NCBI GenBank assembly: GCA_017985015.1
Contig: JAGNYI010000008.1
Location: 1 to 64,000, forward strand
Source of the DNA: Giesbergeria sp.
Lineage (GTDB): Bacteria; Pseudomonadota; Gammaproteobacteria; Burkholderiales; Burkholderiaceae_C
Reading direction: 5' to 3'
Length of the DNA: 64,000 bases
This document shows positions 1 through 9,031 of the stretch, piece by piece; position 1 is the first letter of the stretch; every line of letters begins with the position of its first letter. Both the position numbers and the translations under genes were made by a program. Below the pieces are notes generated by a model that worked only from the letters and a program-made list of their open reading frames with translations, searched no databases and was not told the DNA's origin.

Positions 1-113
1 TCACAAAAACCGCCGCTTAAGATGTACGACCGACTTGCCCACCGCGTCGCTCGTTCGTCGCAAGCGACGCCCGCCGCCGTGGACAAGTCTTCAAGCGCCT
101 CGAACACAAAAAT

Positions 114-455
114 TCAGACGGCCCCAGACTTGCCAGAGCCGTTGTGGCCGTAGACCACCACAAGATTGCCCTTACCGAAGTCCAGCGGCGACTTGGGCGA
201 CAAGTTCTCAATACCTTGAACCTCTGAAAGACCCATCAGCCGCAGTTCACCCGACGCGGCAGGGGCCTGGGTCAGCGAGGCAAAGGCACGCTGCTTCGAT
301 ACCTTGCGTCCATCCGCAGTCTTGAGTAGCTCTGTGACCGCCTTTATGTCTTCTTCCTGTAGCTTGTCAGAGCTCAGCAGCCGATCTGCTGCCTCCTGGA
401 GCCAATCCTGCTGACTCAGAAGCCACACTTTGACTTCCCCCTGCACTTCCTTCAT
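114..455 (-). pseudogene. truncated P-loop (AAA/SMC-like) ATPase, N-terminal fragment
   Basis: The ATG at 455 follows a good ribosome binding site (AAGGAG, 6 nt upstream), so translation should start there although the frame is open further upstream. The 113-residue product has a charged helical N-terminus and ends right after a Walker A motif, GHNGSGKSG, at about residues 103-111. Large ATPases of restriction and defence loci carry this P-loop near residue 100 and continue for hundreds of residues. Here a TGA follows three codons later. Beyond it the same frame reads on to the window edge without resembling a Walker-type ATPase. I read it as the remnant of a defence-type ATPase cut by a deletion or rearrangement. 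No Walker B or sensor motif remains, so no activity is expected. The family assignment rests only on the P-loop and the length of the N-terminal region. Confidence 0.5.
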
Positions 456-567
456 GCGGAACTCCTTAACGTAGGACTCAGAAGAATGCCCGCACCTGAT
501 GGCGTCTATTGGCGGTCCAGGACGCCGGGACGCAACTGAACCGCTAGCCTTGCTGCGCCAGCATCGG

Positions 568-627
568 CTAGCCGTCCTCATCGATCCTGAAAGCCTTGCC
601 GCAGTGCGGGCGGATGATTTCGTTCAT
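568..627 (-). pseudogene. remnant of a DUF2130-type gene (first 19 codons)
   Basis: Reading from the ATG at 627 gives [19 protein letters not shown] and then a TAG. DUF2130 proteins as I remember them begin MNEIICPHCGKAFKIDEAGYADIL, so the start matches at nearly every position. The first cysteine of the CPHC knuckle is now arginine, and the tyrosine codon after the glycine has become a stop. Nothing recognisable follows. This is a dead gene start 113 bp upstream of the truncated ATPase on the same strand, so both belong to one decayed accessory segment. Confidence 0.45.
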
Positions 628-881
628 GTCTCTCGCGCCCTTAACCTACAGGTTAGCAAACCTGTGGGGGCCGAGGACTAGATTGGCTCCACCGGTGACC
701 GCGGTGGACGTGCCTTTTGACCTGCCGCTTACCGAAAACGGACGGATTTGCTGGGCGCTAGCCAATGCCCGCTCCTTGAGGCAGCAGTCATTGGCCTTCC
801 GAATTCATGTGACAGTACACAGCCTTGAGCAGTCGCTCACACTCGCATGCTCAAGGGCGGTTGCTGTGCCAACCCCACCCT

Positions 882-967
882 TCACCCCAGCCGCTCCATC
901 TGCCCGGCGGTTAGCTTCCAAGTCGCCACGCCGCTGGCGAGCAGGCGGCGCACCGTGTCGCGGCCGC
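882..967 (-). pseudogene. nrdG-derived fragment with internal deletion
   Basis: The minus strand reads RRLLASGVA, three residues, then [10 protein letters not shown] and a stop. NrdG encoded at 9032-9724 contains RRLLASGMA and, about 50 residues later, LTAGQVERLG. At DNA level, 931-952 is identical over 22 bases to 9243-9264. Positions 886-914 match 9067-9096 at roughly 25 of 29 positions. Both blocks are in the same order and orientation, with about 146 bp missing between them. The simplest reading is a degraded second nrdG copy with an internal deletion. Confidence 0.45.
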
Positions 968-992
968 CGAGTGCATGGACGACGAGGCCATT

Positions 993-1028
993 TTTGTTTT
1001 GATGAAAACAAAGTTTGTTTGGTATATG
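993..1028 (+). promoter_or_regulatory. promoter with overlapping palindromic operator of the Xre/RES pair
   Basis: A perfect inverted repeat TTTGTTTT-GATG-AAAACAAA lies at 993-1012. A second short dyad, ACAAAGTTTGT (1008-1018), overlaps it. A plausible -35 (TTGATG, 999-1004) and -10 (TATATG, 1023-1028) are 18 bp apart and overlap the palindromes. The antitoxin start is 51 bp downstream. This fits autoregulation by the Xre antitoxin, which is usual for such operons; binding itself is inferred. Confidence 0.5.
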
Positions 1029-1078
1029 CCTTTTTGTTAAACTCCAAAACCAGACCAAGTCCACACAAGGAGCCCACC

Positions 1079-1474
1079 ATGGCTGCAGTAGCTGAACGTG
1101 AAGTGACCGCGTCACAAGACCGTGGCGCTCTGGCCAAGATGGTCATGGCCTTGCTCGACCATTGGAAGTTGAGCACCGAGGATCAGGCGGCACTGCTGGG
1201 TATTGCCGCCAGCAACCGGGCAGCCTTGTCCAACTACCGCAATGGAAAGCCCATTGGCACGGGCCGTGACCAGTACGAGCGTGTAGGCCACTTGCTGGGC
1301 ATCCACAAAAACCTGCGCCTGCTGTTTCCTCAAAACCGCGACCTGGCCTACCGTTGGATGACCACCCGCAACAAGGCCTTTGACAACCGGACGCCTGTAG
1401 AGGTGGTGAAGGAATGGGGGTTCGCGGGCTTGCTGATGGTGCGTGGCTACCTCGACCGCGCACGTGGCGTTTGA
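1079..1474 (+). CDS. Xre/MbcA/ParS-type antitoxin of a RES toxin system
   Basis: A 131-residue DNA-binding antitoxin. Residues about 20-75 form a helix-turn-helix region ([19 protein letters not shown]). The C-terminal half carries the toxin-binding part seen in RES-linked antitoxins ([20 protein letters not shown] followed by a PVEVVKEWG segment). The ATG at 1079 follows AAGGAG and is preferred over upstream in-frame starts that would run into the operator. The RES toxin gene begins 23 bp downstream on the same strand, giving the usual antitoxin-toxin order. The antitoxin should bind the toxin's active-site entrance and repress the operon. No sign of damage is seen, so the pair appears functional despite its decayed surroundings. 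Confidence 0.88.
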   Translation: MAAVAEREVTASQDRGALAKMVMALLDHWKLSTEDQAALLGIAASNRAALSNYRNGKPIGTGRDQYERVGHLLGIHKNLRLLFPQNRDLAYRWMTTRNKAFDNRTPVEVVKEWGFAGLLMVRGYLDRARGV

Positions 1475-1497
1475 TCCTCGGTTGAACGGTCCGCTGA

Positions 1498-2211
1498 ATG
1501 AATTCGCTGTTTGCCCACACCCAGCTGGCTGACATTCACCAGGATGTGGCTCGCAACATCGTGTCCCTGCGGGAGTCGCAGGATCTCTTCGATGACCTGA
1601 CGGACGACCCAGCCGCGTGGCTGCTGGCGCAGAAGGTGGAAGACGAGGTCAAACCACCGCCGTATTCATCGCGCAAGCCCATCATTGACCGGCCCTTCGA
1701 AGATGCGCAATGGTTCAACGCCATTCAATGGCCGTTCAAACACTGGCAGGCCAGCCGGTTTTCTGATGGCTCTTTTGGTGTCTGGTACGGGTCGGAGTCG
1801 GTGGAAACCACGGTCTATGAGTCGGCCTACCACTGGTATCGGGGCTTGCTCAGTGATGCAGGCTTTGAGCAGATGGCGGTCATCGCAGAACGGAAGGTGT
1901 ACTGGGTAGCTTGCAACGCGGCGCTGCTCGATTTCCGCCAAGCTGCCGAAACACAACCCGACCTCTTGCACCCCTCGGACTACACGTTTTGCCAGGCTGT
2001 TGGATCGCGGATTCATCGCGAGGGGCATCCCGGCATGCTGACGCCGTCGGTTCGCCGCCCTGCCGGAGAAAACCTGGCCATCTTCAACCCTGCCGTGCTT
2101 TCCAACCCCCGGCACAACTGCCAGTTGACCTACAGGCTGGAGGGCGGGCAGATCGTGGTGGAAAAGCAGCCCGGTGCCGCGTGGATTGCGTTGAGTGCAG
2201 CGGACCTTTGA
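1498..2211 (+). CDS. RES-domain toxin (NAD+-degrading)
   Basis: A 237-residue RES-family protein. The three residues that name the family can be placed: an arginine in [14 protein letters not shown] (about residue 96), a glutamate in [11 protein letters not shown] (about 113) and a serine in [11 protein letters not shown] (about 200). Characterised RES toxins degrade NAD+ by phosphorolysis and cause growth arrest. The gene lies 23 bp after its Xre antitoxin. Full length and intact motifs suggest an active toxin, so loss of the antitoxin should be selected against. Confidence 0.88.
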   Translation: MNSLFAHTQLADIHQDVARNIVSLRESQDLFDDLTDDPAAWLLAQKVEDEVKPPPYSSRKPIIDRPFEDAQWFNAIQWPFKHWQASRFSDGSFGVWYGSESVETTVYESAYHWYRGLLSDAGFEQMAVIAERKVYWVACNAALLDFRQAAETQPDLLHPSDYTFCQAVGSRIHREGHPGMLTPSVRRPAGENLAIFNPAVLSNPRHNCQLTYRLEGGQIVVEKQPGAAWIALSAADL

Positions 2212-2257
2212 CGTTTTGCCCACTCTTGAGCACCCGACCCAGGGCATTGGTGACGGT

Positions 2258-2312
2258 TGCTATATATAAGATAGCTAAATGTGGTTCAAGAATAAGCGCT
2301 AGAGCCTGTTTT
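2258..2312 (+). repeat. dispersed Comamonadaceae-type palindromic repeat, copy 1
   Basis: Contains gatagct, then aagcgctagagcc and a trailing cctgtttt. It matches the core of copies at 10211, 14792, 29477, 45022, 52979 and, inverted, 62955. It sits between the convergent RES toxin and TetR genes. Confidence 0.6.
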
Positions 2313-3009
2313 CAATAGGATTTTCCCGCTCCAGCGTGCCCAGCACCGCATGCAGCGCCTGCACCAGGCCCGCGCGCAGTGCCTGCGCGTCCACGCCCGG
2401 CCCGTGGGCCAGCAGCGACTGCGAGATCCAGCCGTAGCTGATGGCGTGCAGCAGGCGCGCTGCGCCGGCCGCGTCCTGGGGCGGATCGGCGGCGCCCAGC
2501 AGCGCGCTCTGCCACATTTGCACCCAGTTGCCGTAGTGGCTGCGAAAGGCATCGATGCTGGAGATTTGCCGCTCCAGCAAAAACAGCGCGGCCCATTCGG
2601 GCGCGGCCTGCAGCACGGTGCCCAGCTGCACCGCCAGCACCGCATCGACGACGTCGGCCAGAGATCGGCCTGTGGCCGCAGCGGCCGCCTCGCGGACGGC
2701 GGCTTCCAGTGCCTGCACGCGCTGGTGAATCCAGAACGCGGCCAGCGCGTGCTTGTTGCCAAAGTAGTCGTAGAAGGTGCCCACGCCCACGCCGGCCACG
2801 CCCACGAGCTCGCGAATGGTGGTGCGGGCGTAGCCGCGCTCGATCAAAACCCGAACAAAGGCGTCCTGCAGCGCCTGCGCACTGGCCTGGGCGCGGCTTT
2901 GGCGCGGGCGGCGGCGCACGGCGGGCGGGGGCGGCGCGCCCTCGGCCGCACGGGCGAGCGCGCCGCGCGCAAGCCGAACACCTGGTGGGGACTTATTGCC
3001 TAGACTCAT
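2299..3009 (-). CDS. TetR family transcriptional regulator
   Basis: A 236-residue regulator. After a proline- and arginine-rich N-terminal tail of about 40 residues comes a TetR helix-turn-helix (ALQDAFVRVLIERGYARTTI, then VGVGTFYDYFGNKHALAAF). The rest is an alanine-rich helical ligand-binding domain. The ATG at 3009 is used because the reading frame upstream would run into the promoter of the divergent aidB-like gene, only 31 bp away. Divergent placement suggests that it controls that acyl-CoA dehydrogenase. The ligand is unknown. Confidence 0.8.
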   Translation of the reverse strand: MSLGNKSPPGVRLARGALARAAEGAPPPPAVRRRPRQSRAQASAQALQDAFVRVLIERGYARTTIRELVGVAGVGVGTFYDYFGNKHALAAFWIHQRVQALEAAVREAAAAATGRSLADVVDAVLAVQLGTVLQAAPEWAALFLLERQISSIDAFRSHYGNWVQMWQSALLGAADPPQDAAGAARLLHAISYGWISQSLLAHGPGVDAQALRAGLVQALHAVLGTLERENPIENRL

Positions 3010-3040
3010 TGCAGACCCATTCTGACCCGAGGAGCCCCCC

Positions 3041-4708
3041 ATGGCGCAAACCCACGAAGTATTCAACCAGTTTGGCGAGCTGGCCGACTACGACCTGCTG
3101 GCTACCGACCCCGCCTTGCGCGAAGCGCTGGCGCGCGCTGACGCCGGCTGGGCTGCGCCCATGCTGGGCGACTATGCCGCACGCATGGGCGACGCCACCA
3201 CCTACGCCCACGCTGCAGACGCCAACCGCCACACGCCCGAGCTGCAGGCCTTTGACAGCCGGGGCCGGCGCCTGGACGCGGTGCAGTTCCACCCCGGCTG
3301 GCACGCGCTGATGGCGATGTACCGCCAGGCCGGGCTGATCTCGCTGCCGTTTGACTCGGACCAGCCCGGCCGCTGGAGCGCCTGGGCCGCCGGCTTCTAC
3401 CTGCATGGCCAGGTGGAGCAAGGCACGCTGTGCCCCGCCACCATGACCACGGCGGCCATCCCGCTGCTGCAGCGCGAGCCCGCGCTGTGGGCCCAGCTGC
3501 AGGGCAAGCTGCTCAGCCAGGACTACGACGAGCGCGACCTGCCGGTGACGCAGAAGCGCTCGATGTGGGTCGGCATGGGCATGACCGAGAAGCAAGGCGG
3601 ATCGGACGTGCGCGCCAACACCACCCAGGCCGTGCCCGTGGGCGCGGGCGGGCGCGGAGGTGAGTACCTGCTTACTGGCCACAAATGGTTCTTTTCGGCG
3701 CCCATGTGCGACGCCCACCTGGTGGTGGCGCAGACGCCCAGCGCGGGCCCGGCCTGCTTTTACGTGCCGCGCTGGCGGCCCGACGGCAGCAAGAACGCAC
3801 TGCACATTCAGCGGCTCAAGGACAAGCTGGGCAACCGCAGCAATTCCAGCAGCGAAGTGGAGTTCGACGGCGCCTGGGGCATTCTGATGGGAGAGGAAGG
3901 GCGCGGCATTCCCACCATCATCGAGATGGCGACGCTGACCCGCCTGAACTGCGTCATCGGCAGCGCCGCCATCATCCGCCAGGCGCTGGTGCAGGCCATT
4001 GCCTACACCCGCCAGCGGGAGGCCTTTGGCCGGGTGCTGATTGAGCAGCCCCTGATGCAGACCGTGCTGGCCGACATGGCGCTCGAGAGCGAAGCCGCCC
4101 TGGCCATCGCCATGCGCCTGACCCTGGCCTACGAGCGCGAGGCCTCGGGCCAGAGCACGCCGGTGGAGCGTGCGTACAAACGCATCCTGACCCCTGCCGC
4201 CAAGTTCTGGGTCTGCAAGCGCGCGGTGGAACTCACCGGCGAGGCGATGGAGGTGTTTGGCGGCAACGGCTACGTGGAAGAAGGCGTGATGGCGCGCCTG
4301 TTCCGCGAGGCGCCGGTGAACTCGATCTGGGAAGGCTCGGGCAACGTGATGTGCCTGGACGTGCTGCGCGCCCTCGCGCGCGAGCCCGAGGCCGCTGCGG
4401 CCCTGTTGGCCGACCTGGCCCCCGCCGCCCAAGGCGAGCCGCGCCTGGCGACTGCGTTGGTCACTCTGGGGCGTGACCTGGCCACACCCGGCGCGCTCAA
4501 TGAGGCCGGCGCCCGCGCCGTCGCCCAGCGCCTGGTGCTGCTGGTGCAGGCCTGTCTGCTGCAACAGCAGGCGCCGGCCTTTGTCGCCGACGCCTTTTTT
4601 GCCACCCGCTTTGCCGAACCGCACTGGGGCCGCGTGGTGGGCGCCATGGACACGCGTGGCATGGATGTGGCGGCGCTGCTGGGACGGGCGTTTCTAACCC
4701 CCCAGTAG
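3041..4708 (+). CDS. aidB: AidB-like acyl-CoA dehydrogenase
   Basis: A 555-residue flavoprotein of the acyl-CoA dehydrogenase family, close in length to E. coli AidB (about 540). The AidB-type motif GMGMTEKQGGSDVRANTT is at about residues 178-195. The C-terminal dehydrogenase domain carries EVFGGNGYVEEG near residue 405 and the conserved NSIWEGSGNVM. AidB binds FAD and DNA and is part of the adaptive response to alkylating agents; its true substrate is not settled. A ribosome binding site (GAGGAG) precedes the ATG. No ada or alkB gene is nearby, and the divergent TetR gene suggests local control in place of Ada. An isovaleryl-CoA-type dehydrogenase is the alternative, less likely given the length and motif. 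Confidence 0.85.
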   Translation: MAQTHEVFNQFGELADYDLLATDPALREALARADAGWAAPMLGDYAARMGDATTYAHAADANRHTPELQAFDSRGRRLDAVQFHPGWHALMAMYRQAGLISLPFDSDQPGRWSAWAAGFYLHGQVEQGTLCPATMTTAAIPLLQREPALWAQLQGKLLSQDYDERDLPVTQKRSMWVGMGMTEKQGGSDVRANTTQAVPVGAGGRGGEYLLTGHKWFFSAPMCDAHLVVAQTPSAGPACFYVPRWRPDGSKNALHIQRLKDKLGNRSNSSSEVEFDGAWGILMGEEGRGIPTIIEMATLTRLNCVIGSAAIIRQALVQAIAYTRQREAFGRVLIEQPLMQTVLADMALESEAALAIAMRLTLAYEREASGQSTPVERAYKRILTPAAKFWVCKRAVELTGEAMEVFGGNGYVEEGVMARLFREAPVNSIWEGSGNVMCLDVLRALAREPEAAAALLADLAPAAQGEPRLATALVTLGRDLATPGALNEAGARAVAQRLVLLVQACLLQQQAPAFVADAFFATRFAEPHWGRVVGAMDTRGMDVAALLGRAFLTPQ

Positions 4709-5281
4709 TTCCTTCTTCACGCTTTCCTGCGCGGGACTGTCGCCCAGCCAGATGCGCAGAACGGCGTTGTAAAAGTCGATGCCGGGCAGGGTTTCACCAA
4801 TTTTTTTGCCGTTGAGCGTGCTGACGGTGCCGGTTCCGGGGATCCAGTCGAGGGTGATGATGTCGCCTTTGACGACTTTGTCCAGGCTGGCAAACATCTC
4901 TCCAAACTTCACCGTCTGGTTGACGACTTTGGCCTTTTCTTCCTTGGTGGAGTTCTTGTTCATCGAGGTGATGAACAACTGGCCGAACTCCTCGCTGTTG
5001 ATTTCGCGCTGAATGGTGAGCGAGACGCGCCGGGGGCCTGCCTCGGCCTGCACCTCGGCCGGAGTGGATTTTTTCTCGGGCAGGTACAAGCCGATGGCGT
5101 AGAACTTGATAAACACAATGGCCCGCATGCCAGCGCCGTTGAGCTTGAGTTCCTTGCCGCCCACGGTGGCGGTGTCGTCTACCTTGACGCCCGAAACATC
5201 CCGGGCCTGCGCCGGCAAGGCAAAGGCCAGTGCCAGCAATGCCAGAGGGGCCCACTTTTTGAATTGATCACCAATACGCAT
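4694..5281 (-). CDS. secreted chalcone isomerase-like protein
   Basis: A 195-residue protein with a clear signal peptide (basic start, hydrophobic residues 12-24, cleavage after AQA near 26). The mature part fits the bacterial chalcone-isomerase-like fold: MRAIVFIKFYAIGLYLPEK early, then REINSEEF and the C-terminal LPGIDFYNAVLRIWLGD. Bacterial members lack the plant flavonoid context and have no established reaction; fatty-acid binding has been proposed for the fold. The 3' end overlaps the convergent aidB-like gene by 15 bp. It is probably monocistronic. Confidence 0.8.
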   Translation of the reverse strand: MRIGDQFKKWAPLALLALAFALPAQARDVSGVKVDDTATVGGKELKLNGAGMRAIVFIKFYAIGLYLPEKKSTPAEVQAEAGPRRVSLTIQREINSEEFGQLFITSMNKNSTKEEKAKVVNQTVKFGEMFASLDKVVKGDIITLDWIPGTGTVSTLNGKKIGETLPGIDFYNAVLRIWLGDSPAQESVKKELLGG

Positions 5282-5332
5282 TGACTGTCTCCTGAGGGGT
5301 TTCTAAGTGGGGATATGGGTGGGGTGCAGATA

Positions 5333-6949
5333 CTATGCCCGCGCCTGCTGGTGTCCGATGGAAAGTGCACCGGGCAAAGACGGCAAAGCGGGCGAAGCCG
5401 TTCCGTCCCCCAGCTTGAAGACGCTGATCGCTTGCGACAGGTGGTCGGCCTCGTTGTGCATGGCCTGCGCGGCGCTGGCGGCTTCTTCCACCATGGCCGC
5501 GTTTTGCTGAGTCACTTCGTCCATGCGCTCAATGGACTGGTTGACGCGCGTGATCCCGACCCCTTGCTCGCCGTTGGCCAGTGTGATCTCCGCCATGATG
5601 GTAGTGACGCGTTTGACGCTTTCCACCACCTCGGTCATGGTGCTGCCGGCCTGGTTGACCAGGCGGCTGCCGGCTTCGACACTGGCGACGGACTCGTCGA
5701 TCAGGGTCTTGATCTCTTTGGCTGCCGTGGCGGAGCGCTGTGCCAGGCTGCGCACCTCGGAGGCCACCACCGCAAAGCCCCGGCCCTGCTCGCCCGCGCG
5801 TGCCGCTTCCACGGCGGCGTTGAGGGCGAGGATATTGGTCTGAAAGGCGATGCCGTCTATCACGCCGATGATGTCGGCAATTTTCTTGGACGACGCGTGG
5901 ATGGAGCCCATGGTTTCGACCACCTGAGAAACCACCGCGCCGCCCCGGATGGCAACGCTGGACGCCGAAGCCGCCAGTGCGTTGGCTTCTTGCGTGCTGT
6001 CGGCGTTTTGCTGGGCGATGGTGGTCAAGTCGTGCATGGACGCGTTGGTGTCCTGCAGCGCCTGCCCTTGTTCCACCGTGCGGTCATTGAGCTGGTGGTT
6101 GCCGCTGGCAATTTCCTGCGCGGTGGACGCAATCACATGGGTGCTGGAACGCACGTCGCCCACCAATTGGCGCAGGCTGTCGTTCATGTCCTTGAGCCCG
6201 CTCATCATCTGTCCCACTTCATCCTGGCTGCGCGGCACGATGCGGCTGGTCAGGTCGCCTGCGGCGACCCGCTGAATCACCCGCATGGCAGCGCGCAGGG
6301 GCCGCACGATGCTGCGCGTGACCAGAAAACCCACCACCGCGCAGGCCACAGCGGCGGCCACCGCCAGCGCAAGAATCAGCAGCTTGGTCTGCCTGGCGAT
6401 CTGCGAAGAGTTGTCCCCGGCACTTTCCATCTGCCCGTTCTGGTGGGCAACGAAGGCGTCGAGCGCATCAAAGTACTTCTTTTGCAGCGGACGCATGGAA
6501 AACAGGTACTTGAGCTGGGCTTCGTCTTTCAGGTCTTTGCTGACCAATGACACAAAGGACTGCTGCAAGGGAAGAAACCGGTTGCGAATTTCGGTGATCG
6601 CCGTGAGCAGCTCGCGCCCTTTTTCGTCGGTAATGATTTTGTCGAGCGTGGCGATGGATTCGCTGTTGGCGATGCTGAATTTTTCGATCGCGTCGAGTTC
6701 CGCCTTGATCTGACCCGGGTCGGACATGATCATGATGCCCAGCATGCTGCGCGAGATTTCATTGATTTGGGCCTTGATGTTGTTGGCAACGGCCGTCTTG
6801 GGATACCGGTCCTTGATGATCAGGTCGAACTCACCATTGAGGTCGCCGATGCGTACATAGGCCAGACCCGCCAGCAACGCCATCAATGTGATCACGAGCG
6901 TAAAGCTCAGTGTCAGGCGCTTTCCGAGGCTCATTCCCGAGATGGTCAT
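5333..6949 (-). CDS. methyl-accepting chemotaxis protein
   Basis: A 538-residue chemoreceptor. Transmembrane helices lie at about 10-32 and 187-207 and bracket a periplasmic four-helix-bundle-type sensor. A HAMP domain follows ([19 protein letters not shown]). The cytoplasmic hairpin tip ([18 protein letters not shown]) is near residue 370. The ATG at 6949 follows GAGGA at 6-nt spacing and is preferred over an upstream in-frame ATG. There is no C-terminal NWETF-type pentapeptide, so methylation enzymes would have to be recruited through other receptors. No che or fli genes are nearby; it is a stand-alone receptor with unknown ligand. Confidence 0.9.
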   Translation of the reverse strand: MTISGMSLGKRLTLSFTLVITLMALLAGLAYVRIGDLNGEFDLIIKDRYPKTAVANNIKAQINEISRSMLGIMIMSDPGQIKAELDAIEKFSIANSESIATLDKIITDEKGRELLTAITEIRNRFLPLQQSFVSLVSKDLKDEAQLKYLFSMRPLQKKYFDALDAFVAHQNGQMESAGDNSSQIARQTKLLILALAVAAAVACAVVGFLVTRSIVRPLRAAMRVIQRVAAGDLTSRIVPRSQDEVGQMMSGLKDMNDSLRQLVGDVRSSTHVIASTAQEIASGNHQLNDRTVEQGQALQDTNASMHDLTTIAQQNADSTQEANALAASASSVAIRGGAVVSQVVETMGSIHASSKKIADIIGVIDGIAFQTNILALNAAVEAARAGEQGRGFAVVASEVRSLAQRSATAAKEIKTLIDESVASVEAGSRLVNQAGSTMTEVVESVKRVTTIMAEITLANGEQGVGITRVNQSIERMDEVTQQNAAMVEEAASAAQAMHNEADHLSQAISVFKLGDGTASPALPSLPGALSIGHQQARA

Positions 6950-7140
6950 CTTGTATTCCTCTACGTCTATCTTCCAGCTACCCAAACTTTCGCCGAGCAT
7001 CCTACTTCAGGACGCATAACAATTTGAAACAAAAGGGGCATTGGCGGGCAACCGCTCGGATCGGCCAGGCCCGCCGCGGCAGCACAGGAGCGTTGGATGG
7101 GTCCGTCCCGGGTCAAGTGACCCCAAAGTGCGCATTGTGC

Positions 7141-7692
7141 TCAGCCCGCAGACCCCCCGGTCAGCTTGGCCCACCACAGGCGCAGGCGCATTCCTGTTTC
7201 GGACGTGTAGCCCACCGTGGGCGCGCGCAATTGGCCTGCGGCGTCCACCACCACAAAAGCCGGTACCGCCCCGAAACCGTGCGCCGAAGTGATCTCGCTG
7301 CGCGGGTCGACGGCGGCGGACCAGGGCAACGCGCGCCGGCGCAGCACCTGCGCCACTTTTGCCGCGTCGCCCGACTGCATTGCAACCGTCATCACAGGCC
7401 AATCCTGTGAAACCCTGGTGACGCTGCCTTCTTCGGTTCTGCAGATAGGGCACCAATCGGCCCAGAAGTGCAACGCCACCGGCTCACCGGGATGGGCGGC
7501 CCGCCACTCGTGCAGGGTCGTGCTGGTAACACGGCCATCCGCCTGCACCACCGTGACAGGAAAGTCCGGCGCCGCTCCGCCAGGCACCTTGCGGGTTTGC
7601 CAGGCCTGCACTGCGACGAAGACGGCCAGCACCATGGCCAAGGTGCCCAGATGGCGCTTCCATCCCTGGCGGATCTTTAATCTCCCGCTCAT
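7141..7692 (-). CDS. membrane-anchored thioredoxin-like disulfide oxidoreductase (ScsD-like)
   Basis: A 183-residue protein with one N-terminal hydrophobic anchor (about 15-31) and a periplasmic thioredoxin fold. The redox motif is WCPIC within FWADWCPICRTEEG near residue 80, and a cis-Pro loop, GAVPAFVVVD, is near 140. Proteins of this length and layout are called protein disulfide oxidoreductases and resemble ScsD. The role is thiol-disulfide exchange in the periplasm, possibly linked to copper or oxidative stress; no partner scs genes are present. A cytochrome-c maturation thioredoxin (CcmG type) is possible but no ccm genes are near. Confidence 0.8.
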   Translation of the reverse strand: MSGRLKIRQGWKRHLGTLAMVLAVFVAVQAWQTRKVPGGAAPDFPVTVVQADGRVTSTTLHEWRAAHPGEPVALHFWADWCPICRTEEGSVTRVSQDWPVMTVAMQSGDAAKVAQVLRRRALPWSAAVDPRSEITSAHGFGAVPAFVVVDAAGQLRAPTVGYTSETGMRLRLWWAKLTGGSAG

Positions 7693-7771
7693 GGGCGCGT
7701 GGGGTGGTCAGACGGTCCGGAAAGATCCAGCACATCCCGCTTTGCAAAGACTTCAAATCTGCAGGCTTGCG

Positions 7772-8785
7772 TCATACAGCCGCTTCCCGCCGCCTCCCAA
7801 TCAGCGGATAGGCCGGGTCGGTGAAGCCAGGCGTCGAAGGGTGGCCGGGCGCCACCAGCGAGTCGACGAGTGCCTCATCCTCGGCATCGATCACATAGTC
7901 CAGCGCGGGGAAATAATCTGTCCATTGCGCAAAGGTGCGCGGCCCGGCAATCACTGCGCTCACGCTGCGGTTGGCGAGCACCCAGGCGGTCGCAAATTGC
8001 GCCAGCGACACGCCTTTGGCAGATGCATGCGCCTTGAGTTGCTGTGCAATGGCCAACGATTCTTCGCGAAACTCGGTTTCCCGCATGCGCCGGTCGCCCC
8101 GACCCGCGCGCGTGCCCTGTTCAGGGGCGACTCCGGGTGCGTATTTGCCCGTCAACACGCCGCGGGCAATCGGGCTGTAGGGCACTACGCCGATCCCATA
8201 ATGCTCGCATGCAGCCAGAATTTCGACCTCGGGCATGCGGTTGAGCAAGTTGTAGTACGGCTGGCAGACCACGGGGCCGGGCATGCCGATGCGAGCGGCC
8301 AGATGCACCATTTCGGCAATGCGCCACGCGCGGAAATTGGAAACGCCCCAATAGCGCACCTTGCCGCTGCGGATCATGTCGTCCAGTGCCCGCAGGGGCT
8401 CTTCGAGATTCATTCCCGCAAAGTCGCGGTGCAGGTAGTAGATGTCGACATGGTCGGTTTGCAATCGCCGCAGGCTGCTTTCGAGTTCCCGCAGCATCCA
8501 GGCCCTTGAATAGTGGCTCTCGTTCACCCGCTCGGACATCTTGTTGCCGAGCTTGGTGGCAAGAACCCAGTCGTGCCGATGGGCTTTGATGAGCGGCCCG
8601 AGCATGGCTTCCGACGCGCCCGAGGTGTACACATCGGCGGTATCGAGGAAGTTGACGCCGTGCTCGTGCGCATGCGCGACGATTCGCTGCGCCTCCCCCT
8701 GTTCGGTCTGGTCACCGAACATCATGGTGCCCAGGCACAGGGCGGAGACCTTGAGATTGCTGCTGCCAAGATTTCTGTACTGCAT
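7772..8785 (-). CDS. aldo/keto reductase
   Basis: A 337-residue NADPH-dependent oxidoreductase of the AKR family. The catalytic tetrad can be located: Asp and Tyr in FLDTADVYTSGASE (about 45-58), Lys in VLATKLGNKMS (about 80) and His in IYYLHRDFAG (about 117). C-terminal cofactor-binding parts follow (GVVPYSPIARGVLTGKY, and a VSAVIAGPRT segment). The start MQYRNLGSSNLKVS is the standard family start, preferred to an ATG 30 bases upstream. Substrate unknown. It reads away from the thioredoxin-like gene's promoter side and appears to be a single-gene unit. Confidence 0.88.
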   Translation of the reverse strand: MQYRNLGSSNLKVSALCLGTMMFGDQTEQGEAQRIVAHAHEHGVNFLDTADVYTSGASEAMLGPLIKAHRHDWVLATKLGNKMSERVNESHYSRAWMLRELESSLRRLQTDHVDIYYLHRDFAGMNLEEPLRALDDMIRSGKVRYWGVSNFRAWRIAEMVHLAARIGMPGPVVCQPYYNLLNRMPEVEILAACEHYGIGVVPYSPIARGVLTGKYAPGVAPEQGTRAGRGDRRMRETEFREESLAIAQQLKAHASAKGVSLAQFATAWVLANRSVSAVIAGPRTFAQWTDYFPALDYVIDAEDEALVDSLVAPGHPSTPGFTDPAYPLIGRRREAAV

Positions 8786-9031
8786 GGCCGCACTGTATGC
8801 GGATTGGTGCTTCACCCGGACCCACAGGGGATTGCCACCGCTGCAAAGTATCGGTCTGCACCCACATCAAGCCAGGAGAGCCAGGCAGATCACAGGCTTC
8901 AGAGACTCCTTGATAGGGAGAATCCGAGCCATCGGGACCAGCCCGATGGGGTGCGCCCGGACTCGACAGCTACCGCAGGGGAAAAGGCCTGCTGCCCGTT
9001 CGACCGACTGCTCCTGGCCGGGCACTGAGCT

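Larger units (their letters stand above)
456..1078. other. gene-poor, decayed accessory segment
   Basis: No intact gene is visible here. It holds the DUF2130 remnant (568-627), overlapping inverted repeats TAACCTACAGGTTA and ACAGGTTAGCAAACCTGT (642-665), an nrdG-like fragment (882-967) and the promoter/operator of the toxin-antitoxin pair (993-1028). The stretch 666-880 shows no open frame with recognisable similarity. The mixture of gene pieces on both strands suggests an accessory region eroded by deletions. Confidence 0.5.

Noticed and set aside
2993..4624. Long antisense frame opposite aidB
   Set aside because: GC-rich codon shadow without domains; the plus strand has a complete AidB-like protein.
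5315..6550. Long frame opposite the chemoreceptor
   Set aside because: Histidine/glycine-rich shadow of the chemoreceptor frame.
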